Origin: Streptomyces sp. Edi4
Lineage (GTDB): Bacteria; Actinomycetota; Actinomycetes; Streptomycetales; Streptomycetaceae
Direction: 5' to 3'
NCBI RefSeq assembly: GCF_040253615.1
Contig: NZ_JBEJGY010000004.1
Location: forward strand, 6,262,001 to 6,326,000
Length of the DNA stretch: 64,000 bases
The position numbers were made by a program, and so were the translations under genes. This document shows positions 19,794 to 28,427 of the stretch, piece by piece. The notes beneath the pieces are model-generated. The model was given only the letters and a program-made list of their open reading frames with translations. It made no database searches and had not been told where the DNA came from. The number at the start of each line of letters is the position of its first letter. Positions within the stretch are counted from its first letter, which is position 1.

Positions 19794-20780
19794 GTGCCGA
19801 TCATTTCGTCTCCCCAAGAGTTCAATGTGGAAGACCTGTACGTCGACCTCGACGCGGTGCTCGGCATTCCCGTGCACCTGAAGTGTGAAGGGTTCAACTT
19901 CACCGGCTCCGTCAAGCAGAAGGCCGCCGTCGCCATGGTGGAGGCCGCGGAAGAGGCAGGGGAGCTCACCTCCGGGTCGATCCTGGTGGAGTCCTCCTCC
20001 GGGAATCTGGGCGTCGCGCTGAGCATGATCGCGGCCAGCAAGGGATACGGCTTTGTCTGCGTCACCGACTCGCGGTGCAACCTCGCCTCCAAGCGTCTGA
20101 TGGAGGCGTTCGGCGCCGTGGTGCACACCATCACCGAACCGGCGCGCGAGGGCGGGTTCCTGGCCGCACGCATCGCCCACGTCCGGGCGCTGTGTGCGGA
20201 GAACGAGCGGCACGTCTGGCTCAACCAGTACGTCAACCAGGCCAATTGGAAGGCGCACCACCGCCAGACCGCGCCCGCCGTCGCCCGGGCCCACCCCGGC
20301 CTTGACGTCCTGTTCGTCGGCGCGGGCACCACCGGAACGCTGATGGGCTGCGCCCGCTGGTTCAAGGAACACCGGCCCGGCGTACGGATCGTGGCCGTGG
20401 ACAGCGTCGGCTCGGTCGCCTTCGGGCACCCCCCGGAACCCCGCATGATCCCGGGACTGGGCACTGGAGTGCGCCCGCAGCTGCTGGACGAATCCTTCAT
20501 CGACGACGTGGTGATGGTGCCCGAGCCCGACACCATCCGCATGTGCCACCGGCTCGCCGCCCGCGGCTTCCTGTTCGGCGGCTCCACCGGAACGGTCGTC
20601 AGCGGCGCCGCCCGGTGGCTGGCCGAACATACGGGCGGCGAGCGGATCGAGGCCGTGGCACTCGCCCCCGACCTGGGCGAGCGCTACCTCGACACCGTCT
20701 ACCACGCCAACTGGGCGCAGGGCATCTACGGCCCCGGCGTACTCGACGCCGCGCCCGTCCCGCAGACCTCGCTGTCGTAG
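19794..20780 (+). CDS. sbnA: SbnA-like PLP synthase for 2,3-diaminopropionate
   Basis: A 328-residue fold-type II PLP enzyme of the cysteine synthase family. The cofactor lysine sits in FTGSVKQKAA, the substrate loop is SSSGNLGVAL, and the phosphate-binding glycine loop is GAGTTGTLMG. SbnA joins O-phosphoserine to glutamate to give N-(1-amino-1-carboxy-2-ethyl)glutamate, the substrate of SbnB. Together with the preceding gene this is a complete two-step Dap pathway, as in staphyloferrin B and, in a related form, viomycin clusters. The GTG start is preceded by AAGGCAGGGAGG, a strong ribosome-binding site. Confidence 0.88.
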   Translation: MPIISSPQEFNVEDLYVDLDAVLGIPVHLKCEGFNFTGSVKQKAAVAMVEAAEEAGELTSGSILVESSSGNLGVALSMIAASKGYGFVCVTDSRCNLASKRLMEAFGAVVHTITEPAREGGFLAARIAHVRALCAENERHVWLNQYVNQANWKAHHRQTAPAVARAHPGLDVLFVGAGTTGTLMGCARWFKEHRPGVRIVAVDSVGSVAFGHPPEPRMIPGLGTGVRPQLLDESFIDDVVMVPEPDTIRMCHRLAARGFLFGGSTGTVVSGAARWLAEHTGGERIEAVALAPDLGERYLDTVYHANWAQGIYGPGVLDAAPVPQTSLS

Positions 20781-20837
20781 CCGGACCACTCCGCGACAGC
20801 CACGCATCCAACGAATCAAGAGAGAGGCACACGACTC

Positions 20838-21056
20838 ATGAGCACCAACCCGTTCGAGGACAACGACGCCCGCTACCTGGCCCTGGTCAACGACGAGGGC
20901 CAGTACTCCCTGTGGCCCGTCTTCGCCGAGGTGCCGGCCGGCTGGCGTCCGGCCCGCGAGGAGGGCGGCCGCGAGGAGATCCTCGCCTTCATCACCGAGC
21001 AGTGGACCGACATGCGCCCGCTGAGCCTCGTACGCGCCATGGAGAACGCCGGCTGA
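20838..21056 (+). CDS. MbtH-like NRPS accessory protein
   Basis: A 72-residue protein with the MbtH signature: NPFEDNDARYLALVNDEGQY at the start, SLWPVFAEVPAGW in the middle and WTDMRPLSL near the end. MbtH proteins bind adenylation domains and are often needed for their solubility and activity. As the only one in the window, it probably serves all the adenylation domains of both assembly lines. It lies 57 bp after the SbnA-like gene, with an AAGAGAGG site. Confidence 0.95.
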   Translation: MSTNPFEDNDARYLALVNDEGQYSLWPVFAEVPAGWRPAREEGGREEILAFITEQWTDMRPLSLVRAMENAG

Positions 21057-21141
21057 CGGCGCGGCAACGCCGCCGGCCCCCGGGCGTGCAGCTGTCAGGG
21101 ATCCCGTACACATACATGAACCACCAGAAGGTGAAGTCTTG

Positions 21142-22128
21142 ATGACTGTGGTAATGGAGACCGGCGCACAGGCGGCGGTCGTGACACTGCCGGGCGACGA
21201 CGCCGCGCGAACCGAGACGGTTGCCCGGCGGCTGACCAGGGCCGCCGGCGGCAAGGTGGACAGCCACGAGTGGGTTGACGCAGCCCGCAGGGAGCGGCAC
21301 GAGCTGCCCTCCGGGCTGCGCACCCCCCTCGGTGAGTTCCGCAGGGACTCCGGGTCCAGCGGCGTCCTGCTGATCCGGGGCCTGCCCGTGGACGGCACGG
21401 CGCTGCCCGACACCCCCTCCACCGCCGACTCGGTGCAGCGGGAAGCCAGCGTGTCCGCGGCGGTCCTGACGATGATCGCCTGCAGCCTCGGAGACCCTGT
21501 CGCGTTCCGCCCGGAGAAGACCGGCGCGCTGGTCCAGGACGTGGTTCCGGTCCGGGGCAAGGAGGAGTTCCAGGGCAACGCCGGCTCCGTCCTGCTGACC
21601 TTCCACAACGAGAACGCCTTCCACCCGCACCGTCCCGACTACGTGATGCTGCTGTGCCTGCGGGCCGACCACGACAAGGTCGCCGGGCTGCGCACCGCGA
21701 GCATCCGCGCGGCGCTGCCGCTGCTGAGCGAGGAGACCCAGGAGGTCCTGCGCAGCCCGGAGTTCCGTACCGACCCGCCGCCTTCCTTCGGTGGCTCGGG
21801 CGGCGGGGACACCGAGGCGCGGCCCATCCTGACCGGTGCGCCCGAGGACCCCGACCTGCGCGTCGACTTCGCCGCCACCCAGCCGCTCACCGGCCGGGCG
21901 ATCCGGGCGATGGCCGAGCTCCAGGACGCCTTCGACAAGACCTCTCTGAGCACCGTGCTCAGCCCCGGCGACCTGGCGATCGTCGACAACCGCATCACCA
22001 CGCACGGCCGTTCGGCCTTCGTCCCGCGCTACGACGGCAAGGACCGCTGGCTGCAACGCACCTTCGTCCTCAACGACCTGCGCCGCTCCCGCCGCCTGCG
22101 GATGCAGGATGGCTATGTCCTCGACTGA
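21142..22128 (+). CDS. Fe(II)/2-oxoglutarate oxygenase, clavaminate synthase/AsnO/VioC-like
   Basis: A 328-residue oxygenase of the clavaminate synthase-like group. The H-x-E iron ligands are in TFHNENAFHPHRPDY. The distal His is in ITTHGRSAFVPRYDGKDRW, a stretch typical of amino-acid beta-hydroxylases such as AsnO (Asn), VioC (Arg) and MppO (enduracididine). It most likely hydroxylates a free amino acid before NRPS loading. Both terminal adenylation domains have Arg-like codes, so a basic amino acid is a reasonable substrate, but this is inference. It differs in type from the SyrP-like oxygenase at 17662. The start was chosen at ATG 21142 after AGAAGGTGAAG. Confidence 0.87.
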   Translation: MTVVMETGAQAAVVTLPGDDAARTETVARRLTRAAGGKVDSHEWVDAARRERHELPSGLRTPLGEFRRDSGSSGVLLIRGLPVDGTALPDTPSTADSVQREASVSAAVLTMIACSLGDPVAFRPEKTGALVQDVVPVRGKEEFQGNAGSVLLTFHNENAFHPHRPDYVMLLCLRADHDKVAGLRTASIRAALPLLSEETQEVLRSPEFRTDPPPSFGGSGGGDTEARPILTGAPEDPDLRVDFAATQPLTGRAIRAMAELQDAFDKTSLSTVLSPGDLAIVDNRITTHGRSAFVPRYDGKDRWLQRTFVLNDLRRSRRLRMQDGYVLD

Positions 22129-22167
22129 GCAGCCGAACAGCACCACTGCGGAAAGCACGAGGACCTC

Positions 22168-23151
22168 ATGACTCCTGCCATCCTCATCGAGGGCCTGGCC
22201 AAGAGCTACGGCGGCAACCCGGTGGTCAAGGACGTGAGTCTTGAGGTGCCGACGGGGCACGTGCTCGGACTGCTCGGCCCCAACGGCGCGGGCAAGACCA
22301 CCACGGTCAAAATGGTCTCCACCCTGATCAGACCGGACAGCGGGCGGGCCCTGGTGTGCGGCTACGACGTGGTGCGCCAGGCCGGCGAGGTCCGCGCGCT
22401 GATCGGGCTCACCGGCCAGTACGCCTCCGTCGACGAGGACATCTCCGGGTGGGAGAACCTCTACGTCATAGCCCGGCTGTTCAACTTTCCTCGCCGCAAG
22501 GCCAGGGCGCGGGCGGACGAGATGCTGGAACGCTTCCAACTCACCGACGTCGGCGCCCGGCCCGTCGGCCGCTACTCCGGCGGCATGCGCCGCCGCCTGG
22601 ACCTGGCCGCCAGCCTGATCGGCAGCCCCAGTGTGCTGTGCCTCGACGAGCCGACCACGGGACTCGACCCGCACAGCCGCAACGCCATGTGGGCCGAGGT
22701 CCGGCGGCTGGCCGACCTGGGCACCACGGTGCTGCTCACGACCCAGTACATGGAGGAGGCCGAGGCGCTGGCCGACTCCCTGGTCGTCATCGACCGCGGG
22801 CAGGTCATCGCCCGGGGAAAGACGGCGGAGTTGCGCGCGCGCCTGGGCGGCCAGGTGCTGCGCATCCGGCCCGAGAGGCCGGTGGACTCGGCTGAGCTGC
22901 GTCGGGTCCTGGAAGGCCGGGGATACACCGTCGCCCTGGCAGACGAGGAGACCGGGCACATCCAGCTGCCGCTGTCGGGCGACGGGGCCCAACTGACCGA
23001 CGTGGTAAGGGCAGTGGGACAGAGCGACATTCCGCTCGCCGGGCTGGACGTACGCATTCCCAGCCTGGACGAGGTGTTCCTGACGCTGACCGGGGCCGGC
23101 GGGGCCTCGCAGGCGCATTCCGAAGTGCTGCCCGCGAGGAGTGCAGTGTGA
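22168..23151 (+). CDS. ABC transporter ATPase, DrrA-type exporter
   Basis: A 327-residue ABC ATPase with Walker A GPNGAGKTT, signature YSGGMRRRLDLAA and Walker B VLCLDEPTTGLD, plus the C-terminal extension usual in DrrA-type drug exporters. It overlaps the permease gene by 4 bp (GTGA). This pair probably exports the peptide and gives self-resistance. It follows the oxygenase gene by 39 bp and probably belongs to the same operon. Confidence 0.95.
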   Translation: MTPAILIEGLAKSYGGNPVVKDVSLEVPTGHVLGLLGPNGAGKTTTVKMVSTLIRPDSGRALVCGYDVVRQAGEVRALIGLTGQYASVDEDISGWENLYVIARLFNFPRRKARARADEMLERFQLTDVGARPVGRYSGGMRRRLDLAASLIGSPSVLCLDEPTTGLDPHSRNAMWAEVRRLADLGTTVLLTTQYMEEAEALADSLVVIDRGQVIARGKTAELRARLGGQVLRIRPERPVDSAELRRVLEGRGYTVALADEETGHIQLPLSGDGAQLTDVVRAVGQSDIPLAGLDVRIPSLDEVFLTLTGAGGASQAHSEVLPARSAV

Positions 23152-23960
23152 GTTCACAAACCATGGCGGGGGCCGCGGGGCGGATCTCCCCGGGGCGGGG
23201 GGTGCGCCCCCTGGTTCGCCACTCGCTGGCGCTCACCCGGCGCAACCTGCGCAAAGCGATGGCCAGCCCGGGCCAGATCATCGACGCCACGCTGATGCCG
23301 GTGACGCTGTCGCTGGTCTTCATCTACACCTTCGGCGGAGCGGTCTCCGGGGACAGCGCGGAGTACCGGCAGTACCTGATGCCCGGCATCATGGCGCTGA
23401 CCATCACCACCACCTGCCGCACCTCGGGCATCGCCCTGAACATGGACTTCACCAGCGGGGTGATGGACCGCTACCGGTCCATGCCGGTGGCCCGCTCGGC
23501 GGTGCTCATCGGTCGGATCCTGGCCGACACATGCCGGATCCTGGCCGGCCTGCTGGTGGTCCTGGCTTTCGGGTTCCTGATCGGTTTCCGGGTGCATACC
23601 TCCGTCGCCGCCACCGCGGCCGCGATCGGCATCCTGCTGCTGTACGGGGCCGCGCTCTGTCTGATGCAGGCGTTCATCGGCCTGGCCGCGCGAGGGATGG
23701 AAACCGTGCAGAGCGTCAGCACTCTGGCGATGGTGCCGCTTCAGTTCGGCAGTTCCATCTTCGTGCCGCCGGACACCATGCCGTCCTGGCTGCGGCTTGT
23801 CGTCGAGAACAACCCGATGACCGCGGTGGTGGATGCCTCTCGGTCGCTGATGATCGGAGGGCCGGTCGCCCACTCGGCGTCGATGGCGGTGCTGTGGAGC
23901 TTCGCGTTCATCGCGGTGTTCGCGCCGCTGAGCGTGTGGAAGTACCGTACGCGCGGCTAG
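23148..23960 (+). CDS. ABC-2 type permease, DrrB-type exporter
   Basis: A 270-residue membrane protein with about six hydrophobic segments and the ABC-2 permease pattern (YLMPGIMALTI, MDRYRSMPVARSAVLIGRI, NPMTAVVDASRSL). It is the membrane half of the exporter whose ATPase gene overlaps its GTG start. The likely role is export of the NRPS product. Confidence 0.93.
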   Translation: MSSQTMAGAAGRISPGRGVRPLVRHSLALTRRNLRKAMASPGQIIDATLMPVTLSLVFIYTFGGAVSGDSAEYRQYLMPGIMALTITTTCRTSGIALNMDFTSGVMDRYRSMPVARSAVLIGRILADTCRILAGLLVVLAFGFLIGFRVHTSVAATAAAIGILLLYGAALCLMQAFIGLAARGMETVQSVSTLAMVPLQFGSSIFVPPDTMPSWLRLVVENNPMTAVVDASRSLMIGGPVAHSASMAVLWSFAFIAVFAPLSVWKYRTRG

Positions 23961-24074
23961 AAACGGCACATGGGGGCAGCCGGCGGTCGCAGTGTGAGGG
24001 GTGGGGTAAACCGAACCCCTGACCTCCGTGCAGGCACGATCGATCGAGGCCCCGCAGGTGGGATCCTTGAGGGC

Positions 24075-24689
24075 ATGGACTTCACGCCGCAGCCCGTCAC
24101 CCGCAATGTCCGCCCCGTCGGCCCGGTGGGGGTGATCCTGCGCGAGCCCTTCCGTGCGGAGACCTGGCTCCGGCTGGCCTACCTCCTCCTCGCGCTCCCC
24201 GTCGGCCTCCTCTCCGTCCCGCTCGCCCTGGTCGGTGGGCCGGCGGGCCGCATTCAGCGCGGGCTGGCTCGACGGCTGCTGGGCGTGCAGGTCGACGAGC
24301 CGGAGCGCACCGGGCCGCTGGCGTTCGTGCACGCGGTGATCAGTACCCCGCTGAACTTCGTCGCTGCCGTGTTCTCCGGGTTCTTCCTGTTCGCCGTGGC
24401 GATCAACATCGGTTATCCGCTGCGGCCGGAGAACGACACCTCGGATTCCTGGGGCGGCCCCACGATGGCCGGGGCCTGGGCGGTGCATGCCGCGGGCGGC
24501 GTGCTCTTCCTCCTCGTCGCGCCCTGGGTCATGAAGGGTTTCGCCGTGCTCCAGACCAGGCTGGTCAGGGGCTTCCTCGGCGCGGACCGCACCGGCTTCC
24601 TGCGGACGACCCGGCTGCCCCTGACGGTCGCCGCGGTATGCGGCCTGCTGGCGGTCCTGCTGGCGCTCCCGATGATCCACCAAGCCTAG
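24075..24689 (+). CDS. Membrane protein resembling a kinase sensor domain
   Basis: A 204-residue membrane protein with four hydrophobic segments. It resembles the membrane sensor domain normally fused to the N-terminus of actinomycete NarL-family histidine kinases, but here it stands alone with no kinase domain. It could tune the exporter or the kinase at 13464, or be unrelated; the sequence does not decide this. ATG 24075 begins the conserved part (MDFTPQPVTRN), though upstream codons stay open to 23970. Confidence 0.6.
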   Translation: MDFTPQPVTRNVRPVGPVGVILREPFRAETWLRLAYLLLALPVGLLSVPLALVGGPAGRIQRGLARRLLGVQVDEPERTGPLAFVHAVISTPLNFVAAVFSGFFLFAVAINIGYPLRPENDTSDSWGGPTMAGAWAVHAAGGVLFLLVAPWVMKGFAVLQTRLVRGFLGADRTGFLRTTRLPLTVAAVCGLLAVLLALPMIHQA

Positions 24690-25099
24690 GGGGCCCGGAC
24701 CCCTGCGGACCCCGTGCGCCAACCTCGAAGGACGGCGCTGCAAACACAAGTGGGAGCACCAACAGACCGGGTAGGCCATCCAAAAGTCTGTGGAACAGCC
24801 GTAGTTGATCGCTGTGAGCAAGGTCGGTCCCCTCGACACCTTCCCCGGGGCTCTCGACACGTGGTCCAGCTCGAACTCCTCCGCGCCTGGACGCTCTCGT
24901 GATCCGGCACGCCTGAAATAACCTTCCGGGCTTTCATCCCCTTATTGAGTCTCTATTTGCAACCGCCTAAAGTAATAGGGAATTGGTCGAGGCGGTCGGT
25001 AACGAAACGATATGCAGGACGGATATTTTTCATCGGAGATGGGAATGTGCGGCCGCGCGGAACCGGCGGTCGACGTTTCGAAATAACCGAGGGGAACCG
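24690..25099 (+). other. Non-coding gap upstream of the methyltransferase operon
   Basis: About 410 bp with no convincing gene. It becomes AT-richer after 24915, and any promoter for the methyltransferase and haem-oxygenase pair is expected there. I see no clear sigma-factor consensus or inverted repeat. Confidence 0.4.
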
Positions 25100-26098
25100 A
25101 TGCCGTCCAGCAGTCTCGACCGTGCCATGTTCGGAATGTTCTCGACGCATGCTCTGCATTTGGCCGACAAGCACGGCGTCTTCACTCAGCTGATGGCCGG
25201 GGGACCGGCCACCCCAGCGGCCGTCGCCGCCGCTCGCCGGATCGACGAGGAGACCCTGGAGCGGCTGCTGGTGGTCCTGGCGTCGGTGTCGGTCCTCGAA
25301 CGCGGTACCGACGGCACGTACCGCGTCGCGGACGGGCTGAGCCCGTTCTTCGACACGGAGAGCCCCCGCTACATCGGCGGATTCGTACGGCACCTGGTGA
25401 CCAATACGACCGGTCGGCTGGAGCAGCTCGACGACTACCTGACGCGCGGCAAGGCGGTCGTGGACGCGGACCTCCCGGCGCCCTTCGACGTGATCTACCA
25501 CGACGAGGAAGCCACCCGGGAATTCCTCGAAGCCATGTGGAACCTGAGCTTCGGGGTGTCCGAGGAACTGGCCGGGCTCGCCGGGCTCGACGGCGTCCGG
25601 GATCTCGTGGACGTGGGCGGCGCCAGCGGTGCGTTCGCGGTGGCGGCCCTGGCCCGATACCCGGAGCTGAACGTCACGGTCTTCGACCTCCCGGCGGTCG
25701 GCCCCTTCCTGGAGAACACCCGGCGCGAGCAGGGACTGCACGACCGCCTCGGGTTCGCCCCCGGTGACTTCTTCCGGGACCCGCTGCCGGCGGCGGAGTG
25801 CCTCTCCTTCGGCTACATCCTCTCCGACTGGGACGACAAGACCTGCGTCGATCTGCTGCGCAAGGCGTACGACGCGTGCACGAGCGGCGGCCGCGTCCTG
25901 TTGATGGAGCGTCTCTTCGACGAGGACGGCGGCCCGCTGGCGACGGCGGCGATGAACCTGTCGATGCACGTGGAAACTCAGGGACGGCACCGCACGGCGG
26001 CTGAGTACCAGGGCCTCCTGCGGGAAGCCGGCTTCGGTGAGTGCACGACACACCGTTCCACCTGGGACAAGCACCTCATAGTGGGGAGGAAGGCATGA
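25100..26098 (+). CDS. SAM methyltransferase of the O-methyltransferase family, atypical active site
   Basis: A 332-residue protein with an N-terminal winged-helix dimerisation region and a C-terminal Rossmann methyltransferase domain (SAM loop DVGGASGAFAVAAL near 170). Most small-molecule O-methyltransferases of this family have LHDWDD, where the His is the catalytic base. Here the sequence reads ILSDWDD, so that His is Ser. Family members without the His include C-methyltransferases and enzymes with altered chemistry. Its stop codon overlaps the start of the haem oxygenase gene (ATGA at 26095), so the two probably act on the same substrate, likely an aromatic amino acid or indole. The start is ATG 25100 with GAGGGGA upstream. 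Confidence 0.82.
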   Translation: MPSSSLDRAMFGMFSTHALHLADKHGVFTQLMAGGPATPAAVAAARRIDEETLERLLVVLASVSVLERGTDGTYRVADGLSPFFDTESPRYIGGFVRHLVTNTTGRLEQLDDYLTRGKAVVDADLPAPFDVIYHDEEATREFLEAMWNLSFGVSEELAGLAGLDGVRDLVDVGGASGAFAVAALARYPELNVTVFDLPAVGPFLENTRREQGLHDRLGFAPGDFFRDPLPAAECLSFGYILSDWDDKTCVDLLRKAYDACTSGGRVLLMERLFDEDGGPLATAAMNLSMHVETQGRHRTAAEYQGLLREAGFGECTTHRSTWDKHLIVGRKA

Positions 26099-27264
26099 CC
26101 GGGGCCCTGGCGCTGGCCGCTGAACGGCTTCTGACGCCCCACCAGCGCGAGATCGCACAGCTCCAGCGAACGCGCGGCCGGGCCTGCCTGGAACCCGCGG
26201 AGGCGGATGCCCTCGCGACGCTGCACGACACCCTGCCCCCGAACCCGAGCGGTGTCGACGAGGTCACCGGGCTGCTCACCCGCCCGGTCAGCCGCGAGCT
26301 GGAGATACCGGAGTACTACCGCTACTCCTGTATGCACTCCTACGGCTGGTTCCTCGACCTCTTTCCCGACGACCCGGTCGCCGGGGCGCTGCTGGCTCTG
26401 CACACCACTCTGACCGACCTGGTCGAGGTGGAGCGCGCGGCATGGGAGGCGGGCATCCAGCCGGAGTGCGGCGACGAGCGGATCAAATGCCTGGACGAGG
26501 CGATCGCGGTCGTCTGCGGCACAGTGGTCAACCAGGTCCTGCGGGTACGCGTCGGGGATCTGGTCGACCAGGCGGCCGTCGACCCGGTGCTGGCCCGTCG
26601 CACCGTGCTGCTCGCCGAGAGCACCAGGTTCCCGCGCTCCGACCGGCACGAGGAGTACGTCTTCCTGCGCGCGGTCCAGTGCAGCGAGACGCTCTTCTTC
26701 CTTGTGCGGCGGCTCGCGGTGGAAACGGCTGCCACCAAGGACGAGTTCCCCGCACGGGCGGCTGCCCGGCTGGGACTCGCCGGTGTGTGCGCCGGTCTGC
26801 TCAACGACGTCTTCCGCGTTCTGCGCACGCTCACCCCGGAAGGCTTCATGACCTTCCGCGACTTCACCGGTGCGGCCAGCGCGGTCCAGTCGCTGAACTA
26901 TCACGCCATGGAGATATCGATCTACGGGTACGACCCGCGCAAGGCCGAGGTGTTCGGGGCCGTGGGCCATCTCGGGGTGCTCAACAGCACGGAAGTGCGC
27001 TCCCACCAACCGTTGAAGGCTGCCCTCGCGGGCACTGCCGACCAGCGCCTGGAGGAGGGCTGGAACGAGCTCGACAGGGCGCTGTCCAAGTGGCGCGGCG
27101 GGCACTACCGGTTCGCGAGGACCTATCTGCCCTCGGACACGCCTGCCTCCGGCGGCACCGACGGAGCTGCCTATGTGAAGCGGTTCGTCAAGAAGGACGC
27201 GTGCGTGGCCGGCGCCGATCCGTTCGGCGGGCTGCCGCTCCTCTCCGGTTTCCTCTACCGCTGA
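26095..27264 (+). CDS. Tryptophan 2,3-dioxygenase-superfamily haem enzyme
   Basis: A 389-residue protein resembling tryptophan 2,3-dioxygenase and its secondary-metabolite relatives (PrnB, MarE, LmbB2-type tyrosine hydroxylases). Matching stretches are FRDFTGAASAVQSLNYHAME (family FRDFLSPASGFQSLQFR), KWRGGHYRFAR with the probable haem-ligand His, and a C-terminal GGTDGAAYVKR that recalls the GTGGSSGYxYL loop. The H-Q-x-S-E-L region reads VQCSETLFF, so the distal His of classical dioxygenases seems to be Val. That argues against simple N-formylkynurenine formation and for hydroxylation or another oxidation of an aromatic amino acid. It is coupled to the methyltransferase gene. Confidence 0.75.
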   Translation: MTGALALAAERLLTPHQREIAQLQRTRGRACLEPAEADALATLHDTLPPNPSGVDEVTGLLTRPVSRELEIPEYYRYSCMHSYGWFLDLFPDDPVAGALLALHTTLTDLVEVERAAWEAGIQPECGDERIKCLDEAIAVVCGTVVNQVLRVRVGDLVDQAAVDPVLARRTVLLAESTRFPRSDRHEEYVFLRAVQCSETLFFLVRRLAVETAATKDEFPARAAARLGLAGVCAGLLNDVFRVLRTLTPEGFMTFRDFTGAASAVQSLNYHAMEISIYGYDPRKAEVFGAVGHLGVLNSTEVRSHQPLKAALAGTADQRLEEGWNELDRALSKWRGGHYRFARTYLPSDTPASGGTDGAAYVKRFVKKDACVAGADPFGGLPLLSGFLYR

Positions 27265-27269
27265 GGAGC

Positions 27270-27301
27270 CCGGCTCACCCACCTCGCTGTGCGTGAGCCG
27301 G
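27270..27301 (+). terminator. Probable terminator hairpin after the haem oxygenase gene
   Basis: A 9-bp perfect inverted repeat (CCGGCTCAC at 27270 and GTGAGCCGG ending at 27301) with a 14-nt loop starts 6 bp after the stop codon. There is no T-run, as is usual in high-GC actinomycetes. Confidence 0.5.
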
Positions 27302-27319
27302 ACCGGGAGGCGCCGGCCA

Positions 27320-27640
27320 TGCGAGGGCGGTCGTCGACGAGGTACAGCGGCTGACCTTTGTGCCGCTGGACCCCGCGTACCCGCGCGAGGGCTTGAGTTG
27401 ATGGCGGCCGACTCCGGGGCCGCCATGTCGTTACCAGGCCCGGCATCGCGCACCACCTGCCGGCTGGTGCGCCTCCGGTTCGACGGGTGTGCCCAAGGGT
27501 GTCGCTGTCGAACACCGGGGGCTGCTCGGCGTGTTCCACGGTTGTCATCGCACCCGGGCACTCCGTCGCCGGCCCCGCACGGATCCTTGACCTGCTGGAG
27601 GCCGAGCGGGTCTCGCCCGGGTGCTGCTCGCGCATCCGGC
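27320..27640 (+). pseudogene. Eroded NRPS adenylation-domain fragment
   Basis: Pieces of an adenylation domain can be read in order but in different frames. VPLDPAYPREGL begins at 27360 and runs into a TGA. MAADSGAAMSL follows near 27401 in another frame, matching the usual MLADSGA stretch. SGSTGVPKGVAVEHRGLLGV, the A3 ATP-binding motif, begins near 27474. The distances between the first motifs are about normal or shortened, and nothing after about 27640 is recognisable. It is a dead remnant, probably of an extra module or free A protein once present in the cluster. Confidence 0.75.
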
Positions 27641-28427
27641 GCCCGCCCCCCCCTCCACCCGCGCCGCTCGCGGCCCCGGACCCGGCGTCCCTGCCGGCCC
27701 GTCGCAGCGTGCCTGGCCTGGATCCACCGCTCTGGCCTGATCCGACGCCATGTTCCACCCTGCGGTGACCGGCCTCGTGGCCTGGCGCCCCACCGGCGCG
27801 ATCGCGGACACCGCCCCCGGTCGGTGCCACCGGGCAGATCACCGGCGGCGCGCCTCTGAATGGGCGCCGCTTGCCGTGCGGGGGTGCAGATCGGCCAAAG
27901 TTCCACGCGCGACGACAGTTGTCCTTGCGCACATCCCGACGGGCCACCGGCGATATCTCCATCGCGGTCAAACCTCGCTCAACTCGCGCTACGTAGGCCG
28001 AAGCGCGGGCCGACAACGCACCCACGCCGCTGTGACCAGCATCGACGCCACCGTTCGACAATCGGGCAACGCTGGGCGGTCTCGTTCCTGACAACTCGTC
28101 CGGACTGCGAAAATCGTCCCTCGTCGAAGGCGAGGCGTCCCGATGCGTGTGGCACCGCCCCGCGAGGAGCTTCAAGGAACCGTAAAAGCGTATCGGATTG
28201 AGCCAGAAGCGCCGCGCTACGGTCCGTCGGTTCATGATCACGGTGCGTGAAGAGGGGAGATCCAAGTCCGCAGGTTCCCGCGCGGCCGGAGAGCGCTTGC
28301 CCCCATTTCCCTGTTTGGGCGTATGGAGGGGGCATGGTTTTGGCCATCTGGGCCGATCTTGATGGGCGCTTTTGATCTACAGTGAATCGCCGTATGTTTC
28401 GGTGTTGTTCGGCGACGGGGGAAAGTC
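27641..28427 (+). other. Non-coding region upstream of the SARP regulator
   Basis: Nearly 790 bp without a convincing gene. The first half is very GC-rich and may be further decayed NRPS sequence. The last 100 bp are clearly AT-richer, as expected for the promoter and leader of the regulator gene. I could not identify defined promoter boxes. Confidence 0.4.

Noticed and set aside
26095..27264. Assignment as an SfmD-type 3-methyltyrosine hydroxylase
   Set aside because: The expected His-x3-Cys haem attachment motif is not seen; only superfamily membership is supported.
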